Position numbers and translations under genes: made by a program. From NCBI GenBank assembly GCA_026545225.1, contig CM048851.1, positions 35,859,956 through 35,923,955 of the forward strand: a stretch of DNA of 64,000 bases. The letters are read 5' to 3'. The notes beneath the pieces were generated by a model, which saw nothing but the letters and a program-made list of their open reading frames with translations, was not told the DNA's origin and searched no databases. Every line of letters begins with the position of its first letter. The first letter of the stretch is position 1. This document shows positions 48,577 through 59,450 of the stretch, piece after piece. This DNA comes from Cornus controversa (Eukaryota; Streptophyta; Magnoliopsida; Cornales; Cornaceae).

Positions 48577-50100
48577 ATATATGTAAAGAATCTTGAAAAT
48601 GGATGGAGGGAAAATAAAGTCAGAAAACAGCATTCAATGATCAGGGTATGCATGCTCAATTCTCCTTTTGTTATGTGGAAGAAAGAAAATTATTAGTGGT
48701 CACAATGTTACACTTATGAAATAGAATGTCCAGCCAAATTACTTCACTTCTGCAACCCTTTAGATTCTCTATCGATATTGGATCCCCCCTTTCTTTCCAT
48801 CTTCTCGCGGTATAAAATGGGTAAATGATATTGACCCAAGGATGAGGAGGAGCTGTTCATCATTCTCTTGGTTAAAAAGAAGCTAATATGGCGAACTCGA
48901 ACCATCTATCCATGTAACTGGAAATAATTGTAAAGCAGAGTTTGTATTTCAAATGCTTCTGTTGTATTTGTATTTGCATTAACAGTAAATGTTTAAATTA
49001 TCATAGGTGTGGTGTTGCCTTCTTTTCTGTTTTTTAAGAGGTGTTCATCTGTTTAGGGTTTCTTTCTTCAAACACTATGCCCATGTGCTAGACTGGTTAA
49101 TTGTTTATCTATATTAAAGACGGTGACCGAGAGTTGTTTGGATATGTAAAATATCGAATAATTCCATGACCGTGCTTATACAATTTTTGTAAATCTTCGG
49201 TGTGATTTATTAATTATATGACAATTATTTCACTTATACGAGCATTTCAAATACAAACGAGTATAACAAAAATTCATTACAATTACAGCTTAAAATTTCA
49301 GCACAGCCACCTCAACAAGCACTTCTAAGGGAAATCTGATTTTTGAATTTTGATAGTCATAATGTATAACTTGATTATAAAGATTCACTTCAAAGATTAT
49401 AATAAATCTAAAAAGCATTAGGATAGCCCTTCCACAAACCAGGACTGACATCCTCAACTGGGCAAACATAGGGAGTATAGAGATCAAATCAGGGACCAGA
49501 CATCCTCAACTGGTCTAACATTGGGAGATTTAGGAGTACACAGAAATATTCTGTGTGCAGTGTGCATTCAATTATACAATATTTGAATTATGTAACACGT
49601 TATTGAGATTGAGGTTAGAAACAATTTGTACTGAAACTCAAAACACTAAAAACACTAGCAAAACAAAGCCTTTTTTACTCGGAACTATTTGAAAGTAACT
49701 CTTATTCATTTTCAACTCTCTCCAACCAAAAAATATTCTAAAACAATTGAATTACTGAATTGATGGAATCCTTCACATGGTAGTATAATATATGCATATA
49801 AAATGAAAGAAAATTAACCAAACATATAGAAGAAAAGAGACAATCCTATAAATACTAAGATGTCAATTCTTGAAAAACACCAACATAGCCATACAAGAAG
49901 AAGACAGATAAAGAGAGTATTATGTTAATATACTCGTAATAAATTATATTATTTCATGGATACAAAAAAAAAAAGAGTACATATGCTTGGAACAATATCA
50001 CAACAAAATTGTAATTGTACATCATCATCTAAAAAAAAGAAATAAAAAAAAACAAGAAAGAGAACTAAAGACAAAACATAGATACACGATACACCAAACT
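48577..50100. other. 3' UTR of the BPC gene and convergent intergenic region
   Basis: The BPC 3' UTR probably ends near 48960-49010. Near 49440-49525 a phrase (ACATCCTCAACTGG) is repeated. No gene. The snoRNA transcription unit approaches from the right on the other strand. Confidence 0.5.
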
Positions 50101-50194
50101 AAACTAATAGGTCCCTAATCCTAAGCTTCAAAAACCTGATGCTGCCAAATAAGGTTTGAATAAAAATCCATACATCTTCCTAGCCAACACTTTG

Positions 50195-50290
50195 CACCGC
50201 TGCAAATATTCCATGAAGATGCATGGCAACATGCTCAGATTCCTGCAAAAATTCTATGAACATGCATGGCAACATGCTCTGCAAATTTAA
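50195..50290 (-). repeat. tandem duplication near the 3' end of the snoRNA unit
   Basis: Two copies of a ~50-bp segment containing GCATGTTGCCATGCAT on the minus strand, each preceded by an acceptor-like TTTGCAG. It could be a duplicated exon end of a non-coding host transcript. No protein is encoded. Confidence 0.5.
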
Positions 50291-50925
50291 AAAAGAGCGA
50301 CCGGTGACTAATCATCAGTAACAGGTGACTAACAAATAGGAGGAGAATAGAATTCAACATAGCATAGAAGAAATGTGAGAAATTATAATTGCATGTTTTT
50401 TTACTAACTGGCTAAAACCATCCTAGCACGGGGAATTCACCTCAACAAGCACAGAACTGTAATAATGGAAAACACAAAATTTCAGGCTTCCTTTTAATCT
50501 GAACTGTCAACATGGAATGCTCTTAAACTGCTTAACGGAGCATTAGCTTCAAAATTCTCATGTTCTTGCTACTAATTGACTACTTGGATAAAATTTCCCA
50601 GAAAGGAAGAAATTATAGAAGTGTCAATTCTAAAGAGGCATGGAGACAAAAGCATAAGAAGCACTCTCAATTGATGTTAATAGCATTTTATACAAATTTT
50701 ATAAAAAATCACCAAATAAAATTCAAAATCAATCCTAAACCAAGGATCTGCTACCGTCTGTAGCTTAATCAATGTTTCTGCAACAAGTATGATCCAATTC
50801 ATAAGGAACAAGGAAATAGTTAAGCTTACAAAACAAGATAACAGCTAAATATTATGTATCTAGATTATATTATATTATTAAAAAACTAAAAACAAAACCA
50901 TTCAAAAATTCAGCCTGAGGTTACA

Positions 50926-51012
50926 GTGTTTTGTGTCAGATAACAAATATTCAGCACACAACTATCAGACAGGGATAACTGTTAAATATTTGCTCTCATC
51001 ATTCAAAAACAC
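50926..51012 (-). ncRNA. C/D box snoRNA, 25S guide (snR38-like), copy 1
   Basis: Minus strand. Box C AATGATGA (51003-50996), box D' CTGA (50968-50965), box C'-like GTGCTGA (50957-50951) and box D CTGA (50939-50936) lie between a terminal stem GTGTTTT/AAAACAC. Directly before D' is AACAGTTATCCCTGT, complementary to ACAGGGATAACTG, the universally conserved peptidyl-transferase segment of large-subunit rRNA. By the box-plus-five rule it directs 2'-O-methylation of the middle G of GGG. As far as I recall, yeast snR38 modifies this residue (Gm2815). Two similar copies lie nearby. Confidence 0.85.
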
Positions 51013-51305
51013 TGCAAAAAATAAATATCTAAACTATAAATATCATGAACCTAGAGTGAGAATATATATCTCAATCAAAAATATGTAATTCAATCTTTGT
51101 TTATGTGTACTGCAAAAACAAGATATTTAAACTATAAATATCATGAACCTACATGAACCTAGAGTGAGAATATATATCTCAATAAAAAATTTGCAATTCA
51201 ATCTTTGTTTGTGTACTGAAAAAAAAAAAGATATCTAAACTATAACTATCATGAACCTAGGTTGAGAATATACATCTGAATCAAAAAATTGTAATTCAAT
51301 CTTTG

Positions 51306-51392
51306 TTTATATGTCAGATAACAAATCTTCAGCACAGAACTATCAGACAGGGATAACTGTTATATATTTGCTCTCATCATTCAAAAACACTG
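51306..51392 (-). ncRNA. C/D box snoRNA, 25S guide (snR38-like), copy 2
   Basis: Close copy of the gene at 50926. Box C AATGATGA (51381-51374), the same ACAGTTATCCCTGT guide, D' CTGA, C'-like TGCTGA, and D CTGA (51317-51314). The left side of the terminal stem is weaker, with CATATAAAC in place of CACAAAACAC. Confidence 0.78.
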
Positions 51393-51590
51393 CAGAAAAA
51401 TATATCAAAACTATAAATATCATGAACCTAGGATGAGAATATATATCTCAATCAAAAATTTGCAATTCATCTTTTGCTTTATTTTTTCAAATAAAATCAT
51501 TAATCTATTAATACATAACATAATTCATGAATAAACACAACATATGAGTTTCAACCTCAAATATGTCACGGCAGTACAAAGAAATACAAA

Positions 51591-51681
51591 AGCCTCAGAC
51601 CGTCCTAGTTCAAGCATTTCAACACTATAGCAAATATAGAAACTTGCATTTCGGTTTAATTACAAATTGTCATCATAGGCT
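51591..51681 (-). ncRNA. C/D box snoRNA, 18S guide, copy 1
   Basis: Minus strand, 91 nt. Terminal stem AGCC/GGCT, box C TATGATGA (51677-51670), box D CTGA (51598-51595). Immediately before D the sequence GAACTAGGACGGT is complementary over 11 bases to ACCGTCCTAGT of plant 18S rRNA, in the conserved GATACCGTCCTAGTCTC segment. The fifth base from D points at the U of ACCGU. The identity with a named family is not established here. Confidence 0.8.
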
Positions 51682-51856
51682 ATATACTCAGTAATTTGCT
51701 CTGCAGAAAAAGATATCAAAACTATAAATATAATGAACCTAAAGTAAGAATATATATCACAGTCAAAAAATAGTAATTCAATCTTTTGCATTAATTATCA
51801 TTAATCTATGAATACATAACATATAAACACAACATGTGTGTTTAAAGAAATACAAA

Positions 51857-51947
51857 AGCCTCAGACCGTCCTAGTTCAAGAATTTCAACACTACAGCAAA
51901 TATAGAAAATTGCATTTCAGTTGAATTACAAATTGTCATCATAGGCT
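51857..51947 (-). ncRNA. C/D box snoRNA, 18S guide, copy 2
   Basis: Second 91-nt copy with the same stem AGCC/GGCT, box C TATGATGA (51943-51936), box D CTGA (51864-51861) and the same 18S-complementary guide. Substitutions fall mainly in the interior. A CTGA appears here at the possible D' position, where copy 1 has CCGA. Confidence 0.8.
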
Positions 51948-52177
51948 AGATACTCAATCAATTACATGGTATTTCAGAACAAAACCTAAAAACCAAAGAA
52001 AAGGAGGACCACAAATTCATAGTTTACCCGAAAGGGAAAATAAAAAAGCGGTTTTTATTTGCACATTAAGGAAAACAAGTAATACTTCCAAATAAAATAG
52101 ATTTCTCTTATATATCGCAAAATTAAACAGAAATATGACATAAAAATATTTTATATTAAAAATTACGGCTAATTAGC

Positions 52178-52266
52178 AGCTTCAGACTTGAGAGATATCA
52201 GCAGGGAACTGAATAAGTCAGACAGGGATAACTGTACGCATTAAATTTCTCTTCATCCGCGCTATC
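52178..52266 (-). ncRNA. C/D box snoRNA, candidate double guide
   Basis: Minus strand. It contains ACAGTTATCCCTGT followed by D' CTGA (52221-52218), the same 25S guide as the copies at 50926 and 51306. The D box CTGA (52185-52182) is preceded by CTCTCAAGT, complementary to ACTTGAGAG of plant 25S rRNA. Box C is weak (CGGATGA in place of RTGATGA), and the terminal stem is imperfect. Two rRNA matches at the correct distance from D and D' support it. Confidence 0.65.
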
Positions 52267-52404
52267 TATGCCGCAAAAAAAAAACCACAAAATAGACAGA
52301 TATACAAACACTAACGATATATATATATATATATATATAATGCTGTTTATGGAAAAATAACAGTAATGTATGTATGTGTATTCATGTTCAAAAGATAGCA
52401 AAGA

Positions 52405-52500
52405 GAGACATGAGGCATCAGATCTTCCTATTCAAGTGTGACTCATAATACCCAGATCAATGTAGGAGTATTCAACTCGATAAGCTCATCATTTGGTCTC
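52405..52500 (-). ncRNA. possible C/D box snoRNA
   Basis: Box C AATGATGA (52493-52486) and box D CTGA (52421-52418) are bracketed by GAGAC/GTCTC that could pair. The guide before D, AATAGGAAGA, has about nine bases of complementarity to the large-subunit segment TCTTCCTAT, with a mismatch next to the box. Less certain than the others. Confidence 0.4.
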
Positions 52501-52850
52501 TTCAATATTTGTAAAAATAAAAATGAATACTTTCTCAATATCCATTAGGTCATCACAAAAAAAAAAAAACGAATCGGAACAAAAAAATGAAGAAAAATAT
52601 AAACTTGGATTTCTAAAGAACCTTCCGATCCTTTTTCATTCTTATTTCACAATACCAAACGGAAAAGGAAGAAAGTTCATCACTTTCCACGATTTTCCCA
52701 GAAATTAGAGAGAAAACAAGAAAAGAACAGGGCATAGGAAACCATGTTTCAAGATTGGAGGAACAAGATGTATTCGTTTTGCAGATCCAAAACAAACGAA
52801 TTAGGGTTTGTCGGGTGACAAGATGGAACGGCGAAACAAGCTATGGTAAC

Positions 52851-53032
52851 TAGGGTTAGGGTTTCACATTCTTGTGATGTGGAATGAGCATTAATTTATA
52901 GGGTATTTTGTAGACGGTTCCGGGAATCGAAAACAATGGATGGATGATCGGACGGACATGATTATTCATCGCTAGAACATTGATGGGCCCCGCCGAGTTT
53001 TGTGCGTATACACTATTGTGGAGAGTTGGGCC
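52851..53032 (-). promoter_or_regulatory. promoter of the snoRNA transcription unit
   Basis: Read on the minus strand: two site II motifs (GGCCCA, plus-strand TGGGCC at 53027-53032 and 52984-52989), a TATA box TATAAATTAA (52900-52891), then a telo-box AAACCCTAACCCTA (52864-52851), with another AAACCCTAA near 52808. Site II plus telo-box is the usual promoter of plant snoRNA clusters and ribosomal-protein genes. The start of transcription would be near 52865. Confidence 0.75.
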
Positions 53033-54120
53033 AAGCTTCAAGAGCTCATTCAAGCAGGCCTTGGTGTTTACTGTTTAGGCCTACGCAAAGGTAACCAAGC
53101 CAAGAAGTTAGTCGAATTGGGTTTGGTTCTAGAAAAGACACAGTTGTTTTGTTTGGTTGAATACAAGGGATAATAGTTTTGTTTGGTTGAATATAAGGGA
53201 TAATAGAAAAGAAAGATAATGTGACATATTTTGTTTGGTTGGTTGGTGTAAAGAAAATGCAATACTTATATTTTTTTTTTATCAATATACCCTTGTTATA
53301 TAAACTAATACAAAGTGTGGTTTATCAAAGTAATTTTGTAAGCAATTGTAGGGGCATGGTATTTCATATTTATGAAGCAACTTCTTTTTCCTCTCTTTTG
53401 TCCAATTTTTGAAGGATGAAAAATATGGGGTAAGAGAGATGCTCGCTTCCTCCCTCTCTTCCTTTCCTTTCAACCAAACAGTGACAGCTTCTTCTATCAT
53501 TCTCAGTTTTTTCTTCCAACCAAACAAACCACCAGGCATGCATAAATATTGATGCCATAGCTTTTGCTACCAACTCCTCTCACGGTGATGATATATCCGC
53601 AAGCACATTGGCAACCTAAGGTTTGTCTGGTGCAATTCACAACAGTCCACGCCTTTAAAGTAGATCATGCATCGACTTATCACCCAGAAGATGGACTACA
53701 TTGGTTGTTCATTGTGTGATGCCAATGTAGTTTTTTTATTTTCCCGAAATAGGATTTGAATAAGAAATTATTTCGTTATAACAGATTCAATGTTTATTTC
53801 CTTTCCTAAATCAATCCATAAAAGAGATCTAATATGGTGGGATAGTTTTTCTCTCTCTTTTCCTCTTCACAATAAACTCACGCACCCACGTTACCCTTTA
53901 CGAGAAGTTGAATAGTTGACCTTTTACTTTGGAAGACAAGGGTACTATTGGGCTACATCCCTTAGTGTATGGTGAGATAGTCAATTTTCAAAATTCAACT
54001 ATTATTTATGTTAATCGGTAAAAGACTCATATGTAGAATAAATGATATGACCTTAATTTGACTCAACACGAGAGCCAATTACTTTATTATATTTTGTTAT
54101 TGTTTATAAATGATGCTCCA
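53033..54120. other. intergenic with a short tandem repeat
   Basis: Near 53146-53210 the phrase TTTTGTTTGGTTGAATA-AAGGGATAATAG occurs twice in tandem. The inverse CAACCAAACAAA at 53516 suggests an old foldback element between about 53140 and 53530. No gene recognised. Confidence 0.5.
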
Positions 54121-54680
54121 GAATAAGGATGGCAATTTGCCCTGTCCTTGTCGGTCCTCCCGCCTCCAAGGGAGCTGATTTTAGAAAGTTCTAGGAAATA
54201 TGGATATATATATATATGGGTATGACACAATACAGACACAATGATACAATAAATCTAAAAAAATAAAAAAATAGGACGAATATACTATAAGAATATGTCA
54301 AAAAATAATAATATAATATATTATTGTACATATAAACTAGTATTTCCCTTTTTCATATAACCATTGGTTTTGAGCTGATAACTACATGTTTGTTGTTTTC
54401 TAAAATTTTGTAGTGCTTTTCCAATTAAAACATACAATGTTCTAAATTGCATTGAATCTTATCCTTTTAAGAAAAATTTATTACAAAATTACCTTATCGT
54501 ATCTTGAAAGTGTTATAAATTGTGTTTAACGCATATACAATAAGAATATGTCATTGTCATGTCTCAACTGTCTAACTAGAAAATAAAAATATTCAAATTT
54601 TAAGACACTTCTAGCAAAGTTGTGGTTGTATCCTACTCATATTCGCGTGTTCGATACATTCGCAACACCCCTAGAAAAAA
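54121..54680. mobile_element. decayed hAT-like elements
   Basis: AAGGATGGCAA at 54126 resembles a hAT MITE end. From about 54190 to 54675 CTAGGAAATATGGATA and the closing CAACACCCCTAG, with GACACAATACAGACAC words, resemble the family of the element at 40644-41476. Boundaries are unclear. Confidence 0.35.
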
Positions 54681-54682
54681 GT

Positions 54683-56202
54683 TGTTAGCCAAGTATTGAC
54701 CCTAAAGGGGGTGATTAGGGTCAATGATAAACCACATATAATTTTCGTGTTTTAAAAGCAATATATCAACAATTAAATTTCTCCTATTATGCAATATAGG
54801 CAAGATAAGAAAATGAGATAATTTAAGCACAATATGAAGAGATAGGGATAGAGAAATCAAACGTCAATGAACACGATGATTTTTGCGAGGTTCGAAATTC
54901 CTACTCCTCGGCTCAAAACCACTCTCGAGACTTCCCGAATCCAATAAAGCACCTCCTTATAAGTGGAGAGCAAAATCTTCTTGTTAAGAAAAACTCTTCC
55001 TCGTAGCCTTCCTTGGGTCACACCAACTCTTACTAAAGGAATAACCTCCTTTAGGCTTTTTATGAATCAAACCAATCATTTGAGTGGAAGAAGTGAATAC
55101 AAATGAAACTCTCAAAGTATATTTACAATGATAAGCTCTAAATAGATATCTTTGAATATATATGAATACACAAGTGTAATCTCACAAGACTAAAGTATGA
55201 AATGAATTCAAAAGCTCAAGTCTCTTGAAATGATTTTAGCAAAAAGGGTAGATGAAAATATTGAATGCTCAAGTTATATGTAGTAATATCTCTTCAATGC
55301 ATGTGAACATTATACAGACAGAGCCATCTAAATCAAGGCAGTTAGAGTGGCTGAGGGAGCATTACATGTAAAAAATAGTCGTTGGATTCAAATTTTGATA
55401 CTATCAATCGGCTAATGAATTCATCAGCCGGTTGAAACAATGTTTCAGCTTTCCTTGTTTTGCACACTCTACTGGAATGAATTCCAAGTTATACTAGTCG
55501 TCTGATGGTTTCATCAGCTAGCTAATAACATTGTTTCGGTCCGCTGAAGTTATGATTCAGTCGGATGAAACAATGTTCCAGCTTTTCCTATTTTGCACAC
55601 TCTACTAGAATGAATTTCAGGTTCTGTCAACCGACTAATGGAATCCATCAGGCGACCAAAACTCTATAAAAGTGAGTTGGCCATTTTTGAAAGGTTTAAA
55701 TATTCAAACGCATTTAGAAGTTAATGAATTAATGTGAATGATGTTTAAACCTATTGTATGATGATGAAATATCAAGAATAAGTAAAAAATATTTTTATGC
55801 ATGATCTTTGAAAATATTTGAGCTTCATAAGAAATCAAATATGCTTTGACATAAATTTCTAAGCACTTACCATCCTATCTACCACTTTATTCATGTGGAT
55901 TGATCGGTTAAGCTTTTGAAGGTATGACTTACTTATTTGAGATGCTTTATTGAACTTGAATGACTTTGTAATCTTGAAGGCTTTCATTTTGGCGTTTCTT
56001 TAATTTTCGTACACTTGAACATGTACGTGATACTTCTTTGAGCTCGAAGTGTTGGAATTGGATTTGATTTATTGAGTCTTATATTTGAATTTGATCACTA
56101 GCATAATCACTCAATGTAAACATTAGTGGTAAAGACACCATTAATGGTTTATAAACATCAAAATTACTAGATTACCATTAGGTCAACACATTTGGATCAA
56201 CA
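54683..56202 (-). mobile_element. 3' LTR of the Sirevirus-type element
   Basis: 1,520 bases from TGTTGATCC (minus strand, at 56202) to GGCTAACA (54683), so the ends are TGTT...AACA. A polypurine tract AAAAAAAGGGGGAGAT (56218-56203) abuts it. Internal tandem phrases such as TTGCACACTCTACT recur at 55455 and 55595. Confidence 0.8.
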
Positions 56203-56524
56203 ATCTCCCCCTTTTTTTATGAAGACAAATTATTGATATATTTCATGATATGAGGATTGCATAAAAAATGCTCCCTCTATCAACATGCATATAATTGATA
56301 CATGAGTATGCAAGAAATTTGTATTTCAATTATATAAACACTTTTGTGATCATTTAGCATTTAGAAATTATAAGCATCATTTATCAATAAGACATATAAT
56401 TCATAGAAAATTTAGAACTTCATTGATATCCGTGCTTTCAAATTTAAAGATAGACAATACATAAGTATAAACATAGACAAAAATATCAAGACATAAGCCC
56501 AACAAACATCAAAATACCTCAAAT

Positions 56525-56540
56525 TTTCTCCCCCTTTGTC
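56525..56540 (-). other. additional polypurine tract
   Basis: GACAAAGGGGGAGAAAA on the minus strand, just after the end of ORF3 and about 320 bases before the LTR-proximal tract. Confidence 0.7.
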
Positions 56541-56543
56541 AAA

Positions 56544-56786
56544 TCAAAAAGGCGGGAGGTCCAAGCCAAGGTGAATATCTGTGAGATTTTCTGAATGTTT
56601 CTCAACTTCGTCGGTTATCTCTTCAATTCGCTCGCTAAGCTCGTCCACTTGACTTTGTCACACTCTCGAAACGCCAAGCTCATTAACCTCCCTTACCAAA
56701 TCATCTAATTTATTTTCATTTCGTTTGGCAATGGCTGGGTTTTCAGCTAGCATTTGAAAACCGTGACCATTTTTGTTCGATTTTTT
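56544..56786 (-). pseudogene. Sirevirus ORF3, C-terminal part
   Basis: The minus-strand frame reads KKSNKNGHGFQMLAENP, then a charged heptad-like stretch (KLDDLVREVNELGVSRV, one stop near 56660, VDELSERIEEITDEVEKH), ending DLPPF and a stop at 56544. It has coiled-coil character and lies where Sirevirus ORF3 should end. It is the same strand and order as 61239-60712. Confidence 0.6.
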
Positions 56787-59450
56787 GTTATTATCATTTA
56801 TTGTCATATTAATACTTTAAATGATTATATATGTGTTTTAAATGTAAAATATATGTTTAAATAACTTATTTAAGATTTAAAAAAAATTTCAGAGCGTTTG
56901 AAAAAAGTTAACTTTTTCGAGTTCGATTGACCCTGGATGCGGGCCCAGTGGGCCTAAAAAATCTAAAAGTCTCGGAATGACTTCAAATTTAGAGAGTAAC
57001 TTAAATAAAATATTTTACGTGCTACAGAATTGCTTTCATGTCAATCGGAGTTACAAAACTCCGAAAATGAATCCGGAAGGTTTAGGAAAAGTAATGGCAC
57101 TCTTGTAAATAAGAGTAGGTCATTTTGCTATAAATAGCAAAGGGAGGTCAGCCATTCTCATCATCTTCTCCCGATAACCGTATGAGTATATATACATACA
57201 TATATATGTAGCAACTTCATCTTCTTCATTACTCCATTGAATTGAAAGGTCTTCGGGTGAGAATTAAAGTTCACCGAATAAGAGAGAAATGATCTACACG
57301 TCGAGTGCTTGAGATTGATCGGTCCAAATTCAATTTCAGAGAAAAGAAAGTTGATTTTGAGATAATTGGGAGAAATCCAATGGGAAGCTCTTCCAATTTG
57401 AGGTAGGGATACCTAACCCATAAAATTCAGAGTTTTTATGAGTATATTGGTTGTTAAGACAACTAATTGGTTATGTGGAATAATTAAATATTTTTTAATA
57501 GTAAATCATGCTTAATTATGTCAATTGATGAATTCATTATGTAAGAGTTGATGATTATATGTTGATAATTGTCTTAGGTAATTTTGAAGTATGTTGAAAT
57601 TGAAATGTGAAAGAATTATGTTTATTCATGTGTATGTGAAAACGTGACACTTATATGTTTGTGAAAATGCCTTAGAAGTATATTTATGTGTAAATCATGT
57701 TTAGCTATCATATTGATTATATGGAATGTGGATAATGTAAATTATGTACAAGGTGATTGTGGGTTGTATTTAAATGGTGAATTGTGCAAGCATGATCATT
57801 AAATGTTAATTGCCTTGAATTACTTGGTCATTATTATCATGAATATATGTAATTCATCTTTATTTGTGGGTAGACATGTGGTGAGGGTGGTGAGTTCAAT
57901 TGGGCAGTCAAGTCCTTTTGAGGAGTGGCGAGGTAATTCGGTAAAGGGAACCCTCGGGGGCAATCCGGTAAAGGAACCCAATAGAGTGATCCAGTAAGGG
58001 AGCTCCGGTTATAATGGAATAAGATACTCCTTAAAATGGAGTCTTATGTTGAGGTAATCCAGTAATGAAGCCTTGGTTAGGTGGTATTAGATAATCCTGG
58101 GTAGCAGAGTCCAATGGACGTGTGGAAAGCACGATGAAGTTATACATATCATTTTGCATTATATGTTGCTTATAATATGAATATGTTATATGAGAATTTT
58201 CTTAACATGATTAAATGCAAATGTATGCTTATGTGATATTCACGGGACTTACAGAATTGTGTTTTAGACATTTCTACTGAGCATGTGGTTGCTCATCCCA
58301 TGAGGATTAACTTTTTTAAGGAAATGAAAATGAGGTAGTGACGTACCCCCAACAGTAGAGTTGGTGTGGAGTGGATTGATTTCATTTAAAGACTTTCATT
58401 ATCACTTTATTTGAATGCATGTCCGGGTTGTGGACTATATGCATGTGACAAACATGTAAAAATCATTTGATGTTCGGAAACATGTATTATTTATGTCTTA
58501 TGATTGATATATTATAAGCATGGTTTGAGTATGGTAGAATGCTTGACAATTTAAACGATGATATAAAATTTGTGGATGATTATAAGGTTACATAATTGAT
58601 TTGAAATTGCTTATGCCATGGATGATCTTAGTTAGGTTTTGGAAAGTTTGGAATATTAGATTTGGCTTGAATTTTCATGCCTTAAAGTTCATGTGTGTGT
58701 GGATTGAGACTTGGTGAAGTGGAATTTTAAGTTGCAAAGTTTTTTACAAAAAAATCAAGTATCAGGGAAGTCCCACCTGTCCTACTTTTTGGACACTTAT
58801 CCAACTTTTCTCGGTATTTTAGACCTGCAAAAAGTCCCACCGGTCCTACTTTTTGGAGACCCGTCTCACTTACAGCATATTTTCCTCGCACTTCAACGGG
58901 TCATAACTTATTCGTTTCAAACCCAAATCTAGTGATCTTTTTTTTAAAATTGAGTATTTTGAAACTATCTTTCTAATGGTATTATTTTAAGCATTTGATA
59001 AAAAATGTACAAAGTGTTATGTATTCACACTTGTGTGATGCAATCATTTGAAGGGTTATGTATGATGGTATTGATGTGTAAATGATGCTTCCGCTGATTT
59101 ATGAATGATAACTTAGATTGTCGTTCATTGTAACCTATCTAGTAAGAGATGGATGTATTGATAATGTAAAGGCTTTCGCGATGAGTCATGACCCAAAAAT
59201 CGGGGCATGATAGCTTGGTATCAATGGGGATATCATAAGGTGTGATATCTAGGGTCGTGGGATGACAATTGGGCAATCGAGTAGGTGATGGTAAATGAGA
59301 AACGAGAGATTAAATAGCTTACCATTGAGTACACACCACATAAGAAATGCTTCCATGAATGAGACATCCAAGCGACCACCGGATTTGGGAAAAAATGTAT
59401 ACATAATGATATTATATACAAGTTGACGAGTGTAGATTATTGGATATTTG
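56786..59450 (+). mobile_element. probable gypsy-type LTR with internal stub, inserted in ORF3
   Basis: Starts TGTTATTATCATTTATTG at 56786 and runs about 2.4 kb, with a TATA-like CTATAAATAGC near 57131, to GGGGCATGATA near 59212. TTGGTATCAATGG follows immediately, resembling a tRNA-Met primer-binding site. Little internal sequence remains and no second LTR is seen. GGTAATCCGGTAA-type phrases repeat near 57930-58060. Confidence 0.45.

Larger units (their letters stand above)
51020..51800 (-). repeat. diverged spacer repeats between snoRNAs
   Basis: A unit of about 60-110 bases containing, on the plus strand, AACTATAAATATCATGAACCTA and GTGAGAATATATATCTCAAT recurs at about 51035, 51128, 51235, 51407 and 51716. 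With the snoRNA copies it shows that the cluster grew by local duplication. On the minus strand each unit ends in an acceptor-like TTTTGCAG or CTGCAG. Confidence 0.8.

Noticed and set aside
50230-50325. Possible further C/D box snoRNA (CTGA near 50236, GATGAT near 50315)
   Set aside because: Box C is off-consensus, there is no terminal stem and no guide with rRNA complementarity that I could find.
52613-52795. 60-residue minus-strand frame with a hydrophobic start
   Set aside because: It lies in the leader of the snoRNA transcription unit and looks like a chance frame.
53282-53573. Two overlapping minus-strand frames of 67-85 residues
   Set aside because: They overlap an apparent foldback repeat and lack domains or splice support.
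57930-58070. Repeated GGTAATCCGGTAA phrases, first considered a CRISPR-like or regulatory array
   Set aside because: Spacing and sequence are irregular and they lie inside an LTR-like segment of plant DNA.
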